From assembly GCF_004135975.1 (NCBI RefSeq), contig NZ_CP026538.1:4460867-4524866 (forward strand): 64,000 nt of DNA. Reading direction: 5' to 3'. The translations under genes were made by a program, and so were the position numbers. The notes beneath the pieces were generated by a model that ran no database searches, had not been told where the DNA came from, and saw only the letters and a program-made list of their open reading frames with translations. The stretch comes from Solidesulfovibrio carbinolicus. Its GTDB lineage: Bacteria > Desulfobacterota > Desulfovibrionia > Desulfovibrionales > Desulfovibrionaceae. Shown piece by piece: positions 8,955-17,344 of this stretch. How positions within the stretch are numbered: the stretch's first letter is position 1; each line of letters starts with the position of its first letter.

Positions 8955-9525
8955 TGGGCCGCCTTGGCCTGGCCGCACGGGGCGTAGAGCGGCTCATAGA
9001 AATAGCTTAGCGTCCCCATGTCGCGTTCGGGCGAATACTGCATCCGGATGAGCACGTTGCCCACGGGCCAGCCCAGGTCCACGCCCTTGCCTTCGAGGTC
9101 GATGGGCTTGCTGTACTTGCCGGCCAGGAAGTTCTTGATGCTCTCGTGGTTTTTTTGCCCTTGTATTCCACCATCACGGCCGCGAACTTGTCCTGGCAAA
9201 AGCCGTAGACCACGCCGGAAAGGAAGGCCTCGCCGATGCGGTAGACCACGCCTTCGGCCGTGGCGTAGGCGGCCTGGCCGTCGCGTTCGGCCACGGTCAG
9301 GTCCGGGATGGCGGCCATGGCCGTGCCCCATTTGATGCCGTTGAAGGCATTGGGCTCCTTGATGACCTTGCCCGGCGCGTCCACGGTCTCGGCCGGGCCG
9401 GACGGCTCGTGGGGCGCGGCGGCCTTTTGGGTTTCGTGTTTTTCGGGCGGGGCCTTTTTGGCCAGGGCGGGCGTGGCGGCCAGGGCAAGGCAACAGACCA
9501 GCAGCAGAGACAGCGTTTTTTTCAT
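8951..9525 (-). pseudogene. frameshifted hypothetical exported protein
   Basis: Two frames together make one protein of about 190 residues. The first part, starting at 9525 with signal peptide MKKTLSLLLVCCLALAATPALA, runs to VMVEYKGKK. The reading then has to move back one base at a run of seven A (minus strand, about 9151-9157) to continue NHESIKNFLAGKYSKPIDLEGKGVDLGWPVGNVL and end at 8951. Without the shift the frame degenerates into a Ser/Arg/Trp-rich tail ending at 9007. A lost A in a homopolymer (A8 to A7) explains it exactly; sequencing error, true mutation or ribosomal slippage remain possible. No purine-rich ribosome site precedes the ATG. Function unknown. Confidence 0.7.
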
Positions 9526-9549
9526 GCGGGGAAAGGGGGGGAGAAGGTT

Positions 9550-9741
9550 TTAGGCCGAGGTGCGCAGAATCATGCCGCGCAGGGTCACGGCCATGATGTC
9601 GCTTTGCACGGAGCGGCCGCTTTCCAGGAAATGGGCCAGCTCGGCCCGGCGACGGTCGCCGGACAGGGCCATGTAATCCAGGACCATGTCGTTGATGGCC
9701 GATCCTGTCAGCGGCGTGAGGGTGATGGTCGGACCGCCCAT
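9550..9741 (-). CDS. small hypothetical protein
   Basis: This is a 63-residue soluble protein beginning MGGPTITLTPLTGSAIND and ending LRGMILRTSA, with no signal peptide or membrane segment. I chose the ATG at 9741 because GGGAG stands nine bases upstream; the longer in-frame start at 9810 would overlap the HDOD gene. It lies between the HDOD gene and the frameshifted exported-protein gene on the same strand. Family not recognised; the central helical part (DRRRAELAHFLESGRSVQSDIM) could be a small protein-binding helix pair. Confidence 0.65.
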   Translation of the reverse strand: MGGPTITLTPLTGSAINDMVLDYMALSGDRRRAELAHFLESGRSVQSDIMAVTLRGMILRTSA

Positions 9742-9806
9742 GGCGTGATGCTCCCTTTTTCCGAGCTGTAGCGCCGCGACGGGGGAATGGCAAGCGGCGA
9801 CGGCGT

Positions 9807-10778
9807 TCATGGCGTGAACAGGGCGGCCAGGGCGGCCAGGCCCTCGCCCAGGAGTTCGTCAAATTCCGCCGGGTCGGCCTCGGCCAGGCGGAACATGGCC
9901 AGGGCGCGCAGGTCGAGCCGGGGCAGCGCCCCGCAGGGTGTTACGCGGTACCCCAGGGCATTGGCCATGAAATCGGCCACATGCACGGCGGCGGCCACCA
10001 CCGATTCCGGGCACTGAGCCGGATCGTGATGGGCGGCCACGCCTTCGATCAGCGTGTCGGCCAGCCGCCATTTATCGCCGATGCGCCCGCCCAGGGCGGC
10101 ATGGTCGAAGCCAAGCTCCAACCGCTCGGCCGCGTCGGACGGGATGCGCCCCTCGGCCACCCGGGCCAGCACCGCCTGGGCCAGATCGGGTTCGGCCACG
10201 GCCAGGACCAGCCGGCCCATGTCGTGGAGCAGGCCGGCCACGAAAAAGCGCTCCGACGCGGCCTCGTCGCGTCGCCGGGCCAGCCCCCGGGCCAGCATGC
10301 CCACGGCCACGGCGTGACGCCAGAAATCGGGCATGGACAGCAGATCGGCCCGGGGCGGCTTGTCGAACAGCCGGGACAGCACCGCGCCGGCGGCCAGATT
10401 GACGATTTCGGTGAGGCCGATAAGGCCCACGGCCCGGCTGACGGTCTCCACCCGGACCCTTGGGGCATAGATGGGGCTGTTGGCCAGGCGCAGCACGTAG
10501 GCGGCCAGGCTCGGGTCCAGGGACACGGCCTTGGCCACGTCGGCCACTCCGCTTAGGGGGTTCTCGGCCGTACGGCGCAGGGCCAGGTAGGCTTCGGGCA
10601 GGGGCGGCGGATTGATGTCGGCCAGGGACCGACGTTTGCCCGGGGACAGGGACGCGGCCGGAGCAGCTCCCGGCGACGGCGCGGGCAGAGCCTCGCGCCG
10701 GGAAGCGCCAAGCTCAAGCAGCCGCGTCACGAACAGCGGCGCGTCGCCGGTGGGGATAAAGGCGCTGTCGACGGTCAT
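9807..10778 (-). CDS. HDOD domain signalling protein
   Basis: This 323-residue cytoplasmic protein contains an HDOD domain, a catalytically degenerate HD-type fold used in bacterial signalling. Typical segments are LPEAYLALRRTAENPLSGVADVAKAVSLDPSLAAYVLRLANSP, the AVGLIGLTEIVNL helix and FFVAGLLHDMGRLVLAV. HD-type residues survive in LLHDMG but the set is incomplete, so it is likely a scaffold rather than a phosphodiesterase. The first 70 residues are Pro/Ala-rich and poorly conserved. The start at 10778 has GGGAG upstream; ATGs at 10805 and 10838 are alternatives. A second HDOD protein, fused to EAL, lies at 18681. Confidence 0.85.
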   Translation of the reverse strand: MTVDSAFIPTGDAPLFVTRLLELGASRREALPAPSPGAAPAASLSPGKRRSLADINPPPLPEAYLALRRTAENPLSGVADVAKAVSLDPSLAAYVLRLANSPIYAPRVRVETVSRAVGLIGLTEIVNLAAGAVLSRLFDKPPRADLLSMPDFWRHAVAVGMLARGLARRRDEAASERFFVAGLLHDMGRLVLAVAEPDLAQAVLARVAEGRIPSDAAERLELGFDHAALGGRIGDKWRLADTLIEGVAAHHDPAQCPESVVAAAVHVADFMANALGYRVTPCGALPRLDLRALAMFRLAEADPAEFDELLGEGLAALAALFTP

Positions 10779-10927
10779 GCCGGTTGCTCCCGGAAACGGA
10801 TTCATCCCCGGTCTAGCGCAATCATCTGGCGGCGGCAAGCCGGCCGGGCGACGCGGACGTGCGAGCCTTGACTTTCATGCCCCGGCGGACCATAAATTGT
10901 TGTAGAGCATCCTCACCAGGAATCTTC

Positions 10928-11698
10928 ATGTTCAAACGCAGGGTCGGCGAACTGGCCAAAAGGCCCCTTATCGTGCCGGCGGACGCCACCGTGACCCAGG
11001 CGGCCGATCTTATGGTGCGCGCCGACGTCAGTTGCCTGGCCGCCGTCACCGGGGCCAAGGTCGTGGGGTTCGTCACCGAGCGCGAGTTGGTGCGTCGCCT
11101 GGACGTCGATCTCGACCCGGCCTCGCCCGTGCGCGAAACCCTGTCGCGCACCGTGGGCGGCGGCATCCTCAAGGACCTGTCGGCCAACGAAGCCATCAAG
11201 ACCATGCTGGAGCGCAAGGAGCGCCATCTGCCGGTCATCGACGTGGGCGGCTCGCTCATTGGCGTGGTCACGGACAAGGAGCTCGTGGACGCCCTGGCCG
11301 TGGACTTCATGGTGGAAAATGTCGATTGCCGGGCCGTCATGCGGCCCGAGCCGATCTGCCTGCCCCCGGAAGCGCCCGTGCAGGCGGCCCTGGACCGGAT
11401 GCGTCAGGCCGGCGTCGGCTCGGTGCTGGTGGTTGTGGACGGCAAGGCCGCCGGCATCTTCACCGAACGCGACGCCCTGCGGGCCATCATGGGCCAGCCC
11501 GAACGGCTCGACGATCCCGTCTCGGCCTACATGAGCCGGCCGGTGGTCAGCGTGCCGGCCGAGGCCATGGTTTACAAGGTCATTTTGTACATGCGCCAAA
11601 AGGGCGTGCGCCGTCTGGCCGTCACCGAAGCCGACGGCCGCCTGGCCGGCGTGCTCACCCAGCCCGACATCCTGCTCTACGCCAGGCGCATGGGCTGA
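10928..11698 (+). CDS. quadruple CBS-domain protein
   Basis: This 256-residue cytoplasmic protein is built from four CBS motifs in two Bateman pairs, at roughly residues 1-60, 70-125, 130-190 and 200-256. Each has the typical end GVVTDKELV, GIFTERDAL or GVLTQPDIL. Tandem CBS modules bind adenosine nucleotides and usually regulate a partner; no enzyme or channel domain is attached here, so the partner is encoded elsewhere. I chose the ATG at 10928 (MFKRRVGELA) because AGGA precedes it and the CBS fold starts immediately; an upstream ATG at 10859 adds an unrelated sequence. Confidence 0.88.
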   Translation: MFKRRVGELAKRPLIVPADATVTQAADLMVRADVSCLAAVTGAKVVGFVTERELVRRLDVDLDPASPVRETLSRTVGGGILKDLSANEAIKTMLERKERHLPVIDVGGSLIGVVTDKELVDALAVDFMVENVDCRAVMRPEPICLPPEAPVQAALDRMRQAGVGSVLVVVDGKAAGIFTERDALRAIMGQPERLDDPVSAYMSRPVVSVPAEAMVYKVILYMRQKGVRRLAVTEADGRLAGVLTQPDILLYARRMG

Positions 11699-12063
11699 CC
11701 CGCCCTTCTCGCCGGCCGCTCCCCCAACGCCGTCGAATCCAACGCCCGTTGCAGGCAGCCAGGGTTTCCCCGCGAAATCCCAGGCTACCGGCATCGTTGC
11801 GTGCGGCCTGCCGCTGTCCGGCAGCGAGGCCATGGCCCAGTCTCGGTCAAATTGATCGCAGCCTCCGCCAGGCGTGGCCTTGGAGAAGCGGCGGCTGCGC
11901 CTCATGTAAAAAAACCCAGAGGCCTGTTGATTCCGAGATTTCCGGTGGATACCGTTCGCATTTCTGAAATCTGGGGGAATGTTTACGCTATAAATGATAT
12001 TTTTAAATTGATGAAAAAGTCATTATTAAATACGTTCCCGTATAAAATCGCCAGGAGGCTCCC
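11699..12063 (+). other. intergenic gap with abrupt AT shift
   Basis: I see no gene here. The first 200 bases are ordinary GC-rich DNA; from about 11920 the sequence turns AT-rich and stays so into the lipoprotein gene. A TATAAA at 11989-11994 could be a -10 box but has no good -35. AGGAGG at 12053-12058 is the ribosome site of the next gene. Confidence 0.5.
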
Positions 12064-13767
12064 ATGCGAATTCACAGGATCTTTATGTGTGTCGTTGGAA
12101 TAATTGCCTTCGTGAACTTGCTTGCCTGTTCCACAACGACGAACAAAGTCACCCCATTGGCGGAGCTGCCGGACAAAAGCAACCCAGGGGCGATTTATAT
12201 TCTGCCAAAGACTGCGGTCGCGCTCAATATTCCGATAAAAATCACAACTTACAACAGAGCAGATAAGGAATTTGACTTACAACTCATGAAAGAGGCCGCA
12301 GAAACTGCATATTTATTACACAATGCCTCTTCCCAGACGAGGATTGCGGAAGAAGCCCAAAAGGCTGCCCAGGGCGAAGCGAATGCCGCACAAAGAGAGT
12401 TTGAAAAGCTCACCGCTGAAGCAAATTCATCACCAGACAATAAAGATGTAATACAAAAACTATCTGAGTCGAGGACAAAATGGGAAATCGCCCTGAATAA
12501 ATATGAACATGCAAAAGCATATTACATTTCAAAAAAAGACGAGCAAATGCAGTTACAAATTCAAAAGCGCCAAGCCTTAAAAAACCAAAGAAAGCTTAAA
12601 TCATTAGAAAAATCAAGAGCAAACGCATGCGAAAAGGAAATTGCAGCACTTTTCCGTGAAGGCACAAGTTCTCCACGATTCGAAACTGGCGACGCCCAAA
12701 TAACAATATCTGCCGTCCCAGACGCTGATCATATTTACAACATGGATTTAAGCACTACGTTTTTAAAAGACACCAAGAAAAAGCTCGTCTTCAATGAAAA
12801 CGGCATGTTGGTATCTGCTGATTATTCAGCAAAAGATAAAACGTTGGAATTCACCGTCCAAGTCATAGAATCGCTCGCAAAAATCGGAAGCACACTGTTA
12901 ACAGGAGGGTATTCGACCACAGATACTGACTCCCCACCCCCATCTCCCTGCACGGAGGAAGACAAAAAGGCTATTGAAACCTATGTTAGCCTTACTCTCG
13001 ACAGAGACAACTGGCTTTTCGGAAAAAACCCGGCGGGGATTGATCCTTCACTTGACGTCTTCAAAGCAAGACTCGCCGCCATAGACGCCAGGATGGCAGA
13101 CTTAAAAGACCGTCTTCTTGGCAAGGATGTCACGAACATCACCCTCATATGCCCCCTTGACGACAGCCTTCTTCTGCACGACGGCCAGCACAAACTCTTG
13201 CCGCTTTTCACCGACGCCATTGCCCAGCAACGCCTGGCGCAACTTCAGGCCACCGTGCGTGAAAAAGTCGGAGCCGCAGGGATTGCCAAGCTGGAATCCC
13301 TGGAAGTCATCGTCAAGGTCAACCACGAGCACCCCTCGCAGAAGGTCAAAGGGCTTGTCCCCGAGCCAAAGGGGGAACGGGGCCTCTATTATCGCATGCC
13401 CGGCGAGGTATCGATTACCCTCGTGCAGACAAAGGACGGCAAGATCGACAAGGTCGTCGGCGAGACCTTCAAGGTGCCCGTCGCCCAACTCGGCCCCGTC
13501 CTGGCCCTGCCTTCCAAGATGAAGACCACGGACGCGGCTTTTTCCATGGAGTTTTTTACCGATACCGGCGGCCTGAAGTCGCTTGGGGTCGAGACGAAGG
13601 CCATTGACATGCAGCAGGTCGAAAAGCTCGGCAACTCCGGCGTGGCCCTGGTCTCGGCCATCGCCGCAAGCAACAACAAGATCAATCAACTCAAGCAGCA
13701 AAAAGAAGAGCTGTCCCTGGAAATGGACATCCGGGAACTGCGGGAAGGAAAACGCCCGACGCAGTAG
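12064..13767 (+). CDS. AT-rich predicted lipoprotein of unknown function
   Basis: This 567-residue protein has an N-terminal signal with lipobox LLACS (Cys about residue 22), so it should be lipid-anchored in the envelope. Residues about 75-200 are strongly coiled-coil-like (many E, K, Q, A heptads). A Ser/Pro-rich linker (TDSPPPSPC) near residue 295 precedes a second domain and a final short coiled coil. The base composition is odd: roughly the first 1050 bases are AT-rich with AAA/ATA-type codons, while the last 600 return to the local GC-rich usage. That suggests a transferred or mosaic gene. I do not recognise a family. A very good AGGAGG site supports the start. Confidence 0.75.
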   Translation: MRIHRIFMCVVGIIAFVNLLACSTTTNKVTPLAELPDKSNPGAIYILPKTAVALNIPIKITTYNRADKEFDLQLMKEAAETAYLLHNASSQTRIAEEAQKAAQGEANAAQREFEKLTAEANSSPDNKDVIQKLSESRTKWEIALNKYEHAKAYYISKKDEQMQLQIQKRQALKNQRKLKSLEKSRANACEKEIAALFREGTSSPRFETGDAQITISAVPDADHIYNMDLSTTFLKDTKKKLVFNENGMLVSADYSAKDKTLEFTVQVIESLAKIGSTLLTGGYSTTDTDSPPPSPCTEEDKKAIETYVSLTLDRDNWLFGKNPAGIDPSLDVFKARLAAIDARMADLKDRLLGKDVTNITLICPLDDSLLLHDGQHKLLPLFTDAIAQQRLAQLQATVREKVGAAGIAKLESLEVIVKVNHEHPSQKVKGLVPEPKGERGLYYRMPGEVSITLVQTKDGKIDKVVGETFKVPVAQLGPVLALPSKMKTTDAAFSMEFFTDTGGLKSLGVETKAIDMQQVEKLGNSGVALVSAIAASNNKINQLKQQKEELSLEMDIRELREGKRPTQ

Positions 13768-13780
13768 CCTGAGCAAAACC

Positions 13781-13815
13781 CTCGTCGCAGGCCTCTGCCA
13801 GGGGTCTGCGACGAG
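13781..13815. terminator. 10-bp perfect hairpin after the lipoprotein gene
   Basis: Arms CTCGTCGCAG and CTGCGACGAG enclose a 15-nt loop, 14 nt after the stop. No T-run follows on the plus strand; GGTTTTG follows on the minus strand, so it may serve both directions. Confidence 0.55.
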
Positions 13816-13970
13816 CGGGGGCAAGGAGCCTGCGGCCCGGCAAGGCAGGGGTTGCACCTCTCCAAGCCGCCGGAACAACGGTGTTTCCCGTCAAACGTCA
13901 TGACGGCTTTCTGGCTTTCGGCCGCCAAAAAGCCAATCCTCGCCGCCCCCCCTTTTCACCATTCTCCAAG

Positions 13971-14003
13971 TGGGGGCCTCAGGCCCCCAGCCGCCGGAGG
14001 CAT
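13971..14003 (-). repeat. two-hairpin 3' element, copy A2
   Basis: On the minus strand GATGCCTCCGGCGGC leads into a CTGGGGGCC/GGCCCCCA-type hairpin, about 29 nt after the stop of the gene ending at 14032. Like copy A3 it has the C-G to T-A pair change near the stem base. Confidence 0.85.
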
Positions 14004-14031
14004 CCCCCATCTTCTCTCGCCTTATTCCCCC

Positions 14032-14802
14032 TTACGCCCGCAGCCGCGTGCGCCAGGTGTCGACGATCTCTTTTTCGCGGCGGGCCGGTTCGCTGTCCGG
14101 GTTCAGGTCGCAGGCCTTGGCCGCCGCTTCGGCGGCCTGCTGCATCCAGCCGCCTTCGCGCAGGCTGCGCGAGGCCATGACGTACATGGATTCCGGCGCG
14201 GCCCCGTAGATGCCGCGCAACAGCTCCCGGTAGCCCTGGCCGAAGACCTCGCGCACGAGTTCGTTGCGCTTGAACAAAAACCGGGCCAGCCAATGGTTGT
14301 CGGCCTGGTCGGACAGATACATGGGAAACAGCTTGCGGCATTCGCCAAATAAAAACCGGATGCGCCTTATCTCGCGCTGCATGCTCTCGGCGGTCTGCAT
14401 GAGCAGCTGAAACAGCTCCCGGCTGATGATGAGGTCCTGCTCGGGCAATTCGCGCTCCTGCATGGAGCGAAACCACGGGGCGTAGTTTTGCTGCTGGTAG
14501 GCGTCTTCCTTGAGCTTCATGGACTCGTGGAAGATGTAGCCGATGCACCAGTCGAGAAACTGCCCCACCGGGCTGGTGGTCCCGCCTTCGCGGAACAGAT
14601 GGTGGGCCGTGTCCTTTAAGCGCCACAGCAGGCCCTTGTTCATCTCTTCGCCGAGCAGGTCGCGCAATTCCTCGAACACCACCTTGCCCGAGCGGTCGAA
14701 GTCCTGAAACAGCCGCTCCAGGGTCTCCACGGACAGGCAATAGTCCCGCAGCAGATCGCGGCAGAATTCGTCGCGCTTTTCCTCGAACCAGGTGTGCGAC
14801 AT
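14032..14802 (-). CDS. conserved hypothetical protein, coupled to the Lon-like gene
   Basis: This 256-residue soluble, helix-rich protein (MSHTWFEEKRDEFCRDLLRD start) has no signal peptide, membrane segment or motif I recognise. The last 40 residues (EGGWMQQAAEAAAKACDLNPDSEPARREKE) look like a TPR-type helical hairpin. The start is the ATG at 14802, four bases after the stop of the LonB-type protease, with GGGGATAAC as ribosome site, so the two are co-transcribed and probably coupled. It could be an adaptor or substrate-handling partner of the protease; that is inference from position alone. Confidence 0.75.
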   Translation of the reverse strand: MSHTWFEEKRDEFCRDLLRDYCLSVETLERLFQDFDRSGKVVFEELRDLLGEEMNKGLLWRLKDTAHHLFREGGTTSPVGQFLDWCIGYIFHESMKLKEDAYQQQNYAPWFRSMQERELPEQDLIISRELFQLLMQTAESMQREIRRIRFLFGECRKLFPMYLSDQADNHWLARFLFKRNELVREVFGQGYRELLRGIYGAAPESMYVMASRSLREGGWMQQAAEAAAKACDLNPDSEPARREKEIVDTWRTRLRA

Positions 14803-14806
14803 GGCG

Positions 14807-17218
14807 TTATCCCCGTCCGCAGCCCTGCCAGCCGCCCTGGGGGGCAAGCTGGGCCAGCCGGGCCAGACGCGCATCGACCCGGGCGTAGAGGCTGCCCTCG
14901 GGGAACGTCCCGTCCGGCCCGCGCCCGCCCGCCGGCAGGCCGGTCAGAATTTCCATGGCCTCCTCGACGGTGGCCACGGGATGGATGTGGAAACGGCCCT
15001 GGGCCACGGCGTCGATGACCTCGTCGTCGAGCATGAGGTTGACCACGTTGTCGGCCGGCAGGATCACGCCCTGGTCGCCGGACAGGCCCCGGCGGCGGCA
15101 GACCGCGAAAAAGCCGCGAATCTTCTCGTTGACCCCGCCCACAGCCATGATCTCGCCGGACTGGGACACCGCCCCGGTCATGGCGTAGCGCAGCCGGATG
15201 GGCGTCTCGGCCAAGGCCGAAAGCAGGGCCGCCAGCTCCGCGCCCGAGGCCGAATCGCCCTCGACGCCGGCGTAGTTCTGCTCGAAACACAGCGATCCGG
15301 TCATGACCAGCCCCTTGTCCTGGGCGAAGCGGCTGACCAGATAGCTTTTTAAGATCATCATGCCCTTGGTGTGGATGGGGCCGCCCAGCTCGGCTTCACG
15401 TTCGAGGTCCAGGATGCCGCCGTGGCCCACGCCCACGGTGCAGGAGATCTGATGGGGCAGGCCGAAGGCGTAGTCGCCGAACATGCGCACGGACAGCCCG
15501 TTGGCCTTGCCCACGGCCTCGCCGGAGGTGGCCACCTTGATCATCTCGCGGTCGTACTCTTCGAGGTATTCCTCCTCGTAGAGATTGACGCGAAATTCCC
15601 GGGCCTTGCGGGCCAGGGCCAGGTGGGCGGCGGTGACGGCCTCGGCCCCCTGGCGGCGGGCCAGGGCATCGGCCTCGATCATGAGTTCCCGGGCAAAGGG
15701 AATTTTCAGCGACAACCGGGTCTGGTCCTCGGCCAGCACCGAGGCGTAGTCCACAAGAGCAGCCAGGGCGGCCCGGTCAAAGGGCAGCAAATTCGCCTGA
15801 CGGATGGCCTGGCCGGCCAGGGTCAGGTAGAGGCCGACGTTGTCCGGGTTGCGGGCCATGTTCTCCTGGAGATGGGCCTTGAGCTTGAACAGCTTGCCGA
15901 AACGCTCGTCGCTGTAGAGCAGGGCCTCGTAGGCCTCGTCCGGCCCGACCAGCACGATCTTGAGGTCCAGCGGAATGGGTTCGGGCTCGATGGTGCGGGT
16001 GCGCACATGCTCGCCGCCCTCGGCCGGATCCTCCACCCGGGCCTGGCCCGAGCGCAAGGCGCGAAGCAAGCTCTCCCAGGCCCCGGGATTGGCGGCCAGA
16101 TCGTCCACCCGGATGATGAGGAAACCGCCGTTGGCCCGGTGCAGGGAGCCGGACTTGATGAGCGTAAAATCGGTGTAGAGCGCGCCCATCTCGGATTCGC
16201 GCTCAATGCAGCCCATGAGGTTGAAATAGGTCGGATGGTCCTCGGCCACCACCGGCGCGCCCGAGAGCTGGCCGTTATCCACGAAGAGGTTGGCCTCGTA
16301 GCGGTAGAAGATGTCCTCGGGGAGATTCAGGTCGCCGTGGGGCGAGGGCGGAGCCGGCTGGACCTGGGGCATGAAGGCGTCGATGTTGTCCAGGATGTCG
16401 GCCCGCATGGCCGTGAGGAACTGGTCGATGGCCGGGGAGGCGGCCCGCAGATCGGCAAAGGGAGCCAGGGCGGCGTCGCAGACCTCGCCGGCGGCATCGC
16501 GCTCCAGGTCCTTTTCGCGGTCGCGGTAGCCGCGCTCTTCCTTGGAGAGCTTGCGAAGCGCCGAGCTCATTTCCTCCAGGAGCAGGTCGCCCTTGGCCTT
16601 GAGGGATTTCTTGAGCTCCGGCTCCAGGCGCTCGAACTCCTCGTCGCTGACCACCTTGCCTTCGAGCAGCGGATAGAGGGTAAAGGCCCCCTGGTCATCG
16701 ACCAGGAGGTTGTAGCCCTCGGTCTTGGCCCGCTCCTCCATCTCGTCGAGCATGGTCTCGCGGTCGGCGTTGTAGCCGCGCATGAGGGTCTGCTTCTGGG
16801 CCAGATAGGCCTCGCGCTCGAACCGGGCCGGAATCTCCTCGCGCATGTCGGTGACGGCCTTGGCCAGGGCGGTCTTGAAGCCGCGCCCCTGGCCGGCCGG
16901 CAGCGACACGACCCTGGGCCGGTCCGGGTCGTCGAAATTGTGGACATAGAGCCAGTCCGGCGGCGTGGCCCCGGCCTTGGCGGCCGGATCGAGGAAGGCC
17001 CGGGCGAAATGGGTGCGCCCCATGGCCGGCTCGCCGGCAAGATAGACGTTATATTCCCGGCCGCCGATGGCCAAAGCCAGGTCCAGGGCGGCCATGGCCC
17101 GGGGCTGGGTGCGGGCCAGGGCTCCGGGATCGTCGGGAATGTCCCGGCTGTCGGCAAAGGGCAGTGAAGCGGGATCGCAGCAGGCGCGAAGGTCCGTGGG
17201 CGTCAGATTTCTGGTCAT
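14807..17218 (-). CDS. LonB/YcbZ-type ATP-dependent protease
   Basis: This 803-residue protein belongs to the Lon-like AAA+ proteases of COG1067. A P-loop GEPAMGRTHFARAF lies near residue 65. A long helical insertion follows (about 130-270, many E/K), then the AAA part with GGFLIIRVDDL. The C-terminal S16 protease domain (about 570-780) has the catalytic Ser in GDSASGAELAALL and the catalytic Lys in GGVNEKIRGFF. Such enzymes degrade misfolded or regulatory proteins in the cytoplasm. A 256-residue hypothetical gene follows after four bases. The start ATG has only a weak GGA site. This is the non-classical Lon type, not LonA. Confidence 0.9.
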   Translation of the reverse strand: MTRNLTPTDLRACCDPASLPFADSRDIPDDPGALARTQPRAMAALDLALAIGGREYNVYLAGEPAMGRTHFARAFLDPAAKAGATPPDWLYVHNFDDPDRPRVVSLPAGQGRGFKTALAKAVTDMREEIPARFEREAYLAQKQTLMRGYNADRETMLDEMEERAKTEGYNLLVDDQGAFTLYPLLEGKVVSDEEFERLEPELKKSLKAKGDLLLEEMSSALRKLSKEERGYRDREKDLERDAAGEVCDAALAPFADLRAASPAIDQFLTAMRADILDNIDAFMPQVQPAPPSPHGDLNLPEDIFYRYEANLFVDNGQLSGAPVVAEDHPTYFNLMGCIERESEMGALYTDFTLIKSGSLHRANGGFLIIRVDDLAANPGAWESLLRALRSGQARVEDPAEGGEHVRTRTIEPEPIPLDLKIVLVGPDEAYEALLYSDERFGKLFKLKAHLQENMARNPDNVGLYLTLAGQAIRQANLLPFDRAALAALVDYASVLAEDQTRLSLKIPFARELMIEADALARRQGAEAVTAAHLALARKAREFRVNLYEEEYLEEYDREMIKVATSGEAVGKANGLSVRMFGDYAFGLPHQISCTVGVGHGGILDLEREAELGGPIHTKGMMILKSYLVSRFAQDKGLVMTGSLCFEQNYAGVEGDSASGAELAALLSALAETPIRLRYAMTGAVSQSGEIMAVGGVNEKIRGFFAVCRRRGLSGDQGVILPADNVVNLMLDDEVIDAVAQGRFHIHPVATVEEAMEILTGLPAGGRGPDGTFPEGSLYARVDARLARLAQLAPQGGWQGCGRG

Positions 17219-17344
17219 GGAATCCGTCTGGGAAGGGCGTTAGGGGATAGGGCCGGCGCGCGCCGGCCATCTGGAGAGATACGGCCTTCCGAGCCGTTTG
17301 TCATCCTTGGCGCGGCGACGCGCCCTTTTCCGGCCGGCCCGGCC

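Noticed and set aside
15371..17167. 598-residue plus-strand open frame
   Set aside because: It is antisense to the LonB-type protease, whose catalytic motifs are clear.
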